Assembly (NCBI GenBank): GCA_005883905.1
Contig: VAYD01000111.1
Span: 1-10,250, forward strand
Origin: Actinomycetota bacterium
GTDB lineage: Bacteria; Actinomycetota; Thermoleophilia; Solirubrobacterales; Solirubrobacteraceae
Length of the DNA stretch: 10,250 nt
Direction of reading: 5' to 3'
This document shows, piece after piece, positions 6,191 to 10,250 of the stretch (position 1 is the first letter of the stretch; each line of letters begins with the position of its first letter). The translations under genes were made by a program, and so were the position numbers. Below the pieces are notes generated by a model. That model worked only from the letters and a program-made list of their open reading frames with translations. It searched no databases and was not told the DNA's origin.

Positions 6191-6664
6191 ATGTCTCAGT
6201 TGAAGTTCTTCATCCCGGTCGGGGTGATCGTCGTACTGGCGGCGATCATCGCCATCGGGCTCGCCGGCACCGGCATGGCCTCGCCGCGCGCGGGTGCCGC
6301 CCGAAGCGTCAGGGTGCAGGTCCGGTCCGGCTCGCTCGGCCGTTACCTCGTCGACGGGCGCGGGCGCGCGCTCTACCTCTTCGAAAAGGACCGCGGCGGC
6401 CAGAGCGCCTGCTACGGCAGCTGCGCTTCGGTATGGCCGCCGCTGATCGCAAGCGGGCACGTCGCGCGCGGCGCCGGCGTGAGCGCTGCCAAGCTCGGGA
6501 CGGTCGCCCGGCGCGACGGCGGGCGCGAGGTGACATACGCCGGCCACCCGCTCTACTTCTATGCGGGCGACTCGCACGCCGGCCAGATCGCCGGCGAGGG
6601 GCTCAACCAGTTCGGCGCCCCGTGGGACATCGTCTCGCCGAGCGGCAAGGGGATCGATCGATGA
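6191..6664 (+). CDS. Membrane-anchored COG4315 repeat protein (Yx[FWY]xxD motif)
   Basis: A 157-residue extracytoplasmic protein of the secreted-repeat family (COG4315, Lipoprotein_15 type), function unknown. Residues 5-29 form an N-terminal hydrophobic segment; there is no lipobox cysteine, so it is probably membrane-anchored or cleaved rather than a lipoprotein. Repeat 1 runs about 50-90 with YLVDGRGRALYLFEKD and the cysteine pair in CYGSCASVWPPL (C74, C78). Repeat 2 runs about 112-148 with YAGHPLYFYAGD and the terminal GLNQFGAPWDIVSP. The start has a good ribosome site (AGGAGA) lying inside the BlaI-type dyad, so expression is likely repressed by the upstream regulator. The stop overlaps the haloperoxidase ATG (ATGA, 4 nt). 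The two cysteines could form a disulfide or a small redox/ligand site; that is inference. Confidence 0.9.
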   Translation: MSQLKFFIPVGVIVVLAAIIAIGLAGTGMASPRAGAARSVRVQVRSGSLGRYLVDGRGRALYLFEKDRGGQSACYGSCASVWPPLIASGHVARGAGVSAAKLGTVARRDGGREVTYAGHPLYFYAGDSHAGQIAGEGLNQFGAPWDIVSPSGKGIDR

Positions 6665-7839
6665 TCCGCACCGCACTCGCCACCGTCGCCGTGTCGCTGG
6701 TGGGCGCCGCCCCGGCGGCGGCACATAGCAGCCCAGATCCGGTCATCACCTGGAACCGGACGCTGCTGTCGATCGTCCGCACGCCGGGCGCGCAGCCGCC
6801 CACCGTGCACCCGACGCGCAGCTTCGCGCTGCTGCACGCCGCCATCGAGGACGCCGTCGCCGGGGCGCCGCCGAGCGCGTCGCGCTGGGCGGCCGCGACC
6901 GTCGCCGGCCACGACGTGCTCAGCTCGCTGTACCCGTCGATGCGTCCGGCGCTCGACGACCAGGGGCAGCGCGAGCGTGCGGAGGTCCCGTCCGCGACCA
7001 GGCGGGAGCGAGGCGCGCTGGCAGGCGCCGCGGCCGCGGCCCACGAGCTCGCGCAGCGCGCGAACGACGGCTCGAGCGCGACGCCGCCGTCGTACGTCAC
7101 GACCGGCCAGCCGGGCGACTACCGTCCGACGCCGCCGGCATTCGCCGCGCCGGTGTTCACGCACTGGGGCGCAATCCGGCCATGGGTCCTGCGCTCGGGA
7201 GATCAGTTCCGGCCACCCCCGCCGCCGGCGCTGAGCAGCCGGCGCTACGCGGACGCGATCGAGCAGGTCCGCTCGCTCGGACAGAACACGTCGGCAACGC
7301 GCACCGTCGACCAGACGCAGATCGCGCGGTTCTGGGCGGCGCCGATCCAGAACTACTGGAACGAGATTGCTCAGACGGTGGCGGCGGCGCATCACGAGGG
7401 GCTCGTGAAGGACGCGCGCCTGTTCGCGCTGCTGAACCTCAGCCTCGCCGACGGCACGATCGCGTTCTACGACGCGAAGTACGCGTACCGCTTCTGGCGG
7501 CCGGTCACGGCGATCCGCGAGACGGTCGACCCAGGCTGGACGCCGCTCGCGACGACGCCGGCGGACCCGAGCTACCCGGGGGCGCACAGCGTCATCAGCG
7601 CGGCGGCGGCGACGGTCCTGCAGGGATCGTTCGGGGACGACGTCGCGTTCTCGGTCACGTCCGAGGTGCTGCCCGGCGTCACGCGAAGCTTCCCGAGCTT
7701 CTCCGCAGCCGTCGACGAGGCCGGTCGCAGCCGCATCTACGCGGGCGTCCACAGCTCGCTCGACGACGAGCCGGGACGCACCCTCGGGAGCAAGGTGGCC
7801 GGCTACGTGCTGTCGCACGCCGGCTTGCCGGAACGCTGA
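6661..7839 (+). CDS. Secreted vanadium-dependent haloperoxidase / PAP2-superfamily protein
   Basis: A 392-residue exported protein of the vanadium haloperoxidase-acid phosphatase superfamily. Residues 1-21 are a Sec signal (VAVSLVGAAPAAA, cleavage likely before HSSPDP). The oxyanion-binding motifs appear in order at the right spacing: K273-x6-R280-P281 (KYAYRFWRP), P306-G-A-H309 in SYPGAHS, and S357-R358-x5-H364-x3-D368 in SRIYAGVHSSLDD. The canonical PSGH is PGAH here, keeping the histidine but changing the two preceding residues, so the oxyanion contacts may differ. By homology it could oxidise halide with peroxide or act as a phosphatase; sequence alone does not decide. A low-complexity Pro-rich segment (FRPPPPPA) precedes the catalytic half. 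The ATG overlaps the COG4315 stop by 4 nt, so both should be made together under the same operator. The gene ends just before the strong stem at 7848-7878. Confidence 0.9.
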   Translation: MIRTALATVAVSLVGAAPAAAHSSPDPVITWNRTLLSIVRTPGAQPPTVHPTRSFALLHAAIEDAVAGAPPSASRWAAATVAGHDVLSSLYPSMRPALDDQGQRERAEVPSATRRERGALAGAAAAAHELAQRANDGSSATPPSYVTTGQPGDYRPTPPAFAAPVFTHWGAIRPWVLRSGDQFRPPPPPALSSRRYADAIEQVRSLGQNTSATRTVDQTQIARFWAAPIQNYWNEIAQTVAAAHHEGLVKDARLFALLNLSLADGTIAFYDAKYAYRFWRPVTAIRETVDPGWTPLATTPADPSYPGAHSVISAAAATVLQGSFGDDVAFSVTSEVLPGVTRSFPSFSAAVDEAGRSRIYAGVHSSLDDEPGRTLGSKVAGYVLSHAGLPER

Positions 7840-7847
7840 ATGCGCCG

Positions 7848-7878
7848 TGCGGCGGCCGCCGTGAGGGCGGCCGCCGCA
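7848..7878. terminator. Bidirectional stem-loop between convergent operons
   Basis: Perfect 13-bp stem: TGCGGCGGCCGCC, loop GTGAG, then GGCGGCCGCCGCA. It starts 9 nt after the haloperoxidase stop and ends 8 nt before the COG4705 stop, filling most of the 46-nt convergent gap. There is no T-tract on either side, as is common for terminator-like stems in high-GC actinobacteria, so it may act as a terminator or as a 3'-end stabiliser for both messages. Confidence 0.7.
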
Positions 7879-7885
7879 GGCGACC

Positions 7886-8662
7886 TCAGGCGGCCTCGAG
7901 CTCCGGAGTGGAGCTCTGGTCGCGCTTCGTGATGGAGAGGAACGTCACCAGCGCGAGGATGCAGCCGAGGAAGATGTAGCTCGTCCCGGTCGTGCCGAGG
8001 CCGAGGCCGCCGTACTTGTGGCTGTGCTGCGACATGAAGTCGCCGATCGACGCGCCGAGCGGCCGCGTGAGGATGTACGCGAGCCAGAACGAGAGCACCG
8101 CATTCATCCGCAGCGCGTAGTGCGCGACCGTGATCGCGGCGATGCCGCCGGCCCAGATGGCGATCGACGGGCCGTAGCCGAGGCTGAACTTCTCCGCCAC
8201 CAGGTCGCCCGCGGCGGTGCCGAGCGCGAACGTGAACAGGATCGCCAGCCAGTAGAACGCCTCGCGGCGCCGGGTGAAGATCGTGTGGATCGACAGCGTG
8301 CGCTCGACCGCGTACCAGATCCCGAACACGACGGCGAGGATCGCCGCGAAAATCGGCGTGCTCGTCGTCAGCGGCACGTTGTGCAGGTCGCTCATGTTGT
8401 CCGTGATCAGCGTGCCGAAGACGCTGATGACCACCACCACGGCCCAGTAGGCGGGCGCGAGATACCGGCGCAGGCTGAACTGCACGAGCAGCAGCATGGC
8501 CAGAATGGCGCCGGCGACGTACGTGGTGTTGACGAGGCCGAAGCCGAGGTTGTCGTTCACGTAGTCGGCAGCGGTCTCGCCGACCGTGGTGCACATGATC
8601 TTGATGACCCAGAAGAAGAGGGTGATCTCCGGGACCTTGTTCAGCATCTTGCGAGCAGTCAT
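7886..8662 (-). CDS. COG4705 membrane protein with four DUF347-type repeats
   Basis: A 258-residue polytopic membrane protein of unknown function. Four 17-residue repeats align without gaps: FWVIKIMCTTVGETAAD (17-33), YWAVVVVISVFGTLITD (72-88), YWLAILFTFALGTAAGD (137-153) and FWLAYILTRPLGASIGD (192-208). Each begins with an aromatic-Trp, has Gly at position 12 and ends in Asp; spacing is 55-65-55, consistent with a duplicated two-repeat unit. The conserved acidic residues inside helices suggest a cation or proton path, but no substrate is known. The ATG at 8662 precedes the conserved KVPEITLFFWVIK opening. It lies 31 nt after the histidine-kinase stop, so it is the third gene of the two-component operon and may be its target or accessory. 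The C-terminus (KRDQSSTPELEAA) is cytosolic-looking and short. Confidence 0.9.
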   Translation of the reverse strand: MTARKMLNKVPEITLFFWVIKIMCTTVGETAADYVNDNLGFGLVNTTYVAGAILAMLLLVQFSLRRYLAPAYWAVVVVISVFGTLITDNMSDLHNVPLTTSTPIFAAILAVVFGIWYAVERTLSIHTIFTRRREAFYWLAILFTFALGTAAGDLVAEKFSLGYGPSIAIWAGGIAAITVAHYALRMNAVLSFWLAYILTRPLGASIGDFMSQHSHKYGGLGLGTTGTSYIFLGCILALVTFLSITKRDQSSTPELEAA

Positions 8663-8693
8663 GCCCGCAAGGGTGCGGCGGGGGGCCTGACGG

Positions 8694-10013
8694 CTACCTG
8701 ACTGCCTGGCTCCCGATGGCCGGAAGTTCGAGCACGAAGCACCCGCCCGGCCCGGGGCCCGCGACGACGTCGCCGCCGCACGAGCGCGCCAGCCGCCGCG
8801 CGAGCGGCAGCCCGAGGCCGGCGCCGTCGCCCGGCTCGCCGTCGCCGCGCACGCCGGGGTCGAACGCGCGCTCGCCGAGGGTCGGGTCCAGACCGGGCCC
8901 GTCGTCGCGAACCGCGACCTGCACGTTCCCGTTCTGGTCGGACACCTCCAGCACCACGCCGGTGCGCGCGTGGCGGCGGGCGTTGTCGACCAGCGGCGCG
9001 AGCGCCCGGCGAACGACGTCCGCCTCGCCCTCGGCCGCCGGCACCGGGCCACGGATCTCGACCGCCACGTCGTCGATCTCGGACGCGATGGCGGCGAGGT
9101 CGACGGATCCCGCCGAGGGGTCGAGCTCGCGCCGCGCGACCGCCATCAGCGTGCCGATCGCCTTGTCGAGCCGCGCCGTGTCGGCGACCACCGCGCGCAG
9201 CGCCTGCTCGCGCTCGTCGCCGGCACCGGGCCCGTTCGCTTCGAGCGCCAGCTCCGCGCGCCCGCGCAGGCCAGCGATCGGCGTGCGCAGCTCGTGCGCG
9301 ACCTCGCTCGCGAAGCGCTGCTCGTGGCGCCGCGACGCAGCGATCCTCGACAGCAGCCCATCAAGCGTCGCGGCCAGGCCGGTCAGCTCGTCGCGTGACG
9401 GGCCCAGGTCGAAGCGCCGGTCGAGGTCGCGTGCGCCCCACTCCTCGGCATCCGCGGTCATGTGCGCGACCGGCCGCAGCGCGCCGGCGAGCGCGCCGCG
9501 GATCGCAAGCGCGCCGGCGAGCAGGACCAGCGCGGCGAAGACGAGCGAGCCGAGCAGCACCTCGTGCTGCACGTGCTCGAGCTGCGCCATGGAGTAGCCG
9601 ACCACGACCGCGCCGATCCGGCGCTGCGAACCCGTCGCCCGCACGGGAACCGCGCGCAACCGGACATCGCCGGGTCCGTCGCGCTGCACCGTCCGGCCAC
9701 TGCGCCCGAGCGCCACCGCCGCGCGGTCGAGGCTCGCCGAGACGTCCGTCGGCCGTTCGAGGACGCGGGCGCCCTCGATCACCCACGAGTGCTCGTCCAG
9801 CGCGCGGTCGTTCGGCCCTTCGCGGATGCTCACGCGCGCGGCGGGCGTCACGGTCAGCGCCGCGAGCTGCGCTTCGGCGCGCGCCCGCAGCACGCTGTCG
9901 GCCTCCTCCTGCACGCCGGAGCGCAACAGGACGTTGCCGACGATCAGCAGCGCGCCGACGCCGATCGCCAGCGTCAGCAGCGAGATGCCGAGCAACCGGT
10001 TTCGCAGGCTCAT
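8694..10013 (-). CDS. Two-component sensor histidine kinase (HAMP, HisKA, HATPase_c)
   Basis: Membrane sensor kinase of 439 residues. Membrane helix 1 is at about 7-30; an extracytoplasmic sensor of about 120 residues follows (no recognised domain); membrane helix 2 is at about 151-175. A HAMP linker runs to about 228. The H-box FASEVAHELRTPIAGL has phospho-acceptor H240, the N-box LAPLVDNARRHA has N344, the G1 box is DDGPGLDP (370-377), the F-box is ERAFDPGVRG, and the G2 box is GAGLGLPLARRLA (397-409). All catalytic boxes are intact. ATG 10013 overlaps the response-regulator stop (ATGA, 4 nt), giving coupled synthesis. The sensor part is short and lacks metal-ligand clusters, so the signal cannot be guessed. 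It belongs to the OmpR-type kinase class matching its partner regulator, and is followed by the COG4705 gene. Confidence 0.95.
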   Translation of the reverse strand: MSLRNRLLGISLLTLAIGVGALLIVGNVLLRSGVQEEADSVLRARAEAQLAALTVTPAARVSIREGPNDRALDEHSWVIEGARVLERPTDVSASLDRAAVALGRSGRTVQRDGPGDVRLRAVPVRATGSQRRIGAVVVGYSMAQLEHVQHEVLLGSLVFAALVLLAGALAIRGALAGALRPVAHMTADAEEWGARDLDRRFDLGPSRDELTGLAATLDGLLSRIAASRRHEQRFASEVAHELRTPIAGLRGRAELALEANGPGAGDEREQALRAVVADTARLDKAIGTLMAVARRELDPSAGSVDLAAIASEIDDVAVEIRGPVPAAEGEADVVRRALAPLVDNARRHARTGVVLEVSDQNGNVQVAVRDDGPGLDPTLGERAFDPGVRGDGEPGDGAGLGLPLARRLARSCGGDVVAGPGPGGCFVLELPAIGSQAVR

Positions 10014-10250
10014 CGCAGGACGTATCCCACGCCCCGCACCGTCTCGACCGCCTCCGGTGCGCCGATGTCGCGCAGCTTGCGCCGGATGCGGGCGATGTAG
10101 GCGTCGAGCGTGTTGTCGTGCACGATGCCGCCGTGCGGCCAGGCCGCCGCGGTCAGCTGGGCCCGCCGCAGCACCTCGCCGGGCCGCGCGGCCAGCGCCG
10201 CAAGCACGCGGAACTCCGTCGGCGTGAGCGTCACGCTGTTGCGCCGGTAC
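10010..10250 (-). CDS. OmpR/PhoB-family response regulator, C-terminal DNA-binding domain (5' end outside window)
   Basis: Only the winged-helix output domain is inside the window; the receiver domain with its phospho-acceptor Asp lies beyond the right edge. The visible 79 or so residues read VTLTPTEFRVLAALAARPGE, then LTAAAWPHG, NTLDAYIARIRRKL (recognition helix) and the wing ending VETVRGVGYVLR, a textbook OmpR/PhoB end. The frame stays open to the edge; the GTG at 10234 codes an internal valine and is not the start. The stop overlaps the kinase ATG by 4 nt. It is the first visible gene of the operon regulator-kinase-COG4705. Confidence 0.95.
   Translation of the reverse strand, partial: YRRNSVTLTPTEFRVLAALAARPGEVLRRAQLTAAAWPHGGIVHDNTLDAYIARIRRKLRDIGAPEAVETVRGVGYVLR

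Noticed and set aside
5272..7839. A single 855-residue protein joining the M56 protease to the haloperoxidase
   Set aside because: The middle (about 6045-6660) reads as Arg/Gly-rich antisense-like sequence, while good protein is found in other frames: the last M56 helix to 6112 and the COG4315 gene at 6191-6664. The haloperoxidase has its own start and signal peptide.

Overview
The window is GC-rich (roughly 70% by eye) with strong third-position G/C bias. GTG starts, ATGA/GTGA gene junctions and probable leaderless promoters are common. With the gene content (an actinobacterial-type QcrA-like Rieske protein, a BlaI/M56 pair, a COG4315 repeat protein and a COG4705 membrane protein), this points to a high-GC actinobacterium. 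Thermoleophilia/Solirubrobacterales is my best guess, but that is inference from style, not from a marker gene. No tRNA, rRNA, CRISPR array, IS element or phage gene was seen.

Layout. (1) 1-505 (+): 3' end of a polar amino-acid ABC transporter ATPase. It meets tail to tail, with a 15-nt overlap, a conserved hypothetical gene on the minus strand (491-1012). (2) 1082-1922 (+): an HtrA/trypsin-like membrane-anchored serine protease. Its frame is broken by what looks like a 20-nt deletion that removes the GSGF strand. (3) 1919-4226 (-): a compact three-gene operon, psuG (pseudouridine-5'-phosphate glycosidase), a PfkB-family kinase (probable pseudouridine kinase) and a degenerate metallo-beta-lactamase-fold protein. 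(4) 4279-7839 (+): five co-directional genes. These are a Tat-exported Rieske 2Fe-2S protein, a BlaI/MecI-type repressor, an M56 (BlaR1-like) membrane metalloprotease without a sensor domain and with a one-base frameshift near its 3' end, then, after a 78-nt gap carrying a strong BlaI-type palindrome, a membrane-anchored COG4315 repeat protein and a secreted vanadium-haloperoxidase/PAP2-family protein. (5) 7848-7878: a perfect 13-bp stem separating convergent operons. (6) 7886-10250 (-): response regulator (partial), sensor histidine kinase and a COG4705 four-repeat membrane protein.

How the genes may work together. The psu genes should recycle pseudouridine from RNA turnover to uracil and ribose 5-phosphate. 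The most interesting block is region 4. By analogy with BlaR1/BlaI, the M56 protease would inactivate the BlaI repressor and release the COG4315-haloperoxidase pair, whose start region is covered by the palindrome. The coupled Rieske protein suggests the signal may be redox or respiratory state rather than a beta-lactam. That link is inference. Region 5-6 is a classical two-component operon whose likely accessory or output gene is the COG4705 protein.

Two genes (HtrA-like and M56) have disrupted frames in one 10-kb window. Assembly or sequencing error is therefore a live alternative to true pseudogenisation. Gaps longer than 300 bases without a gene do not occur here.
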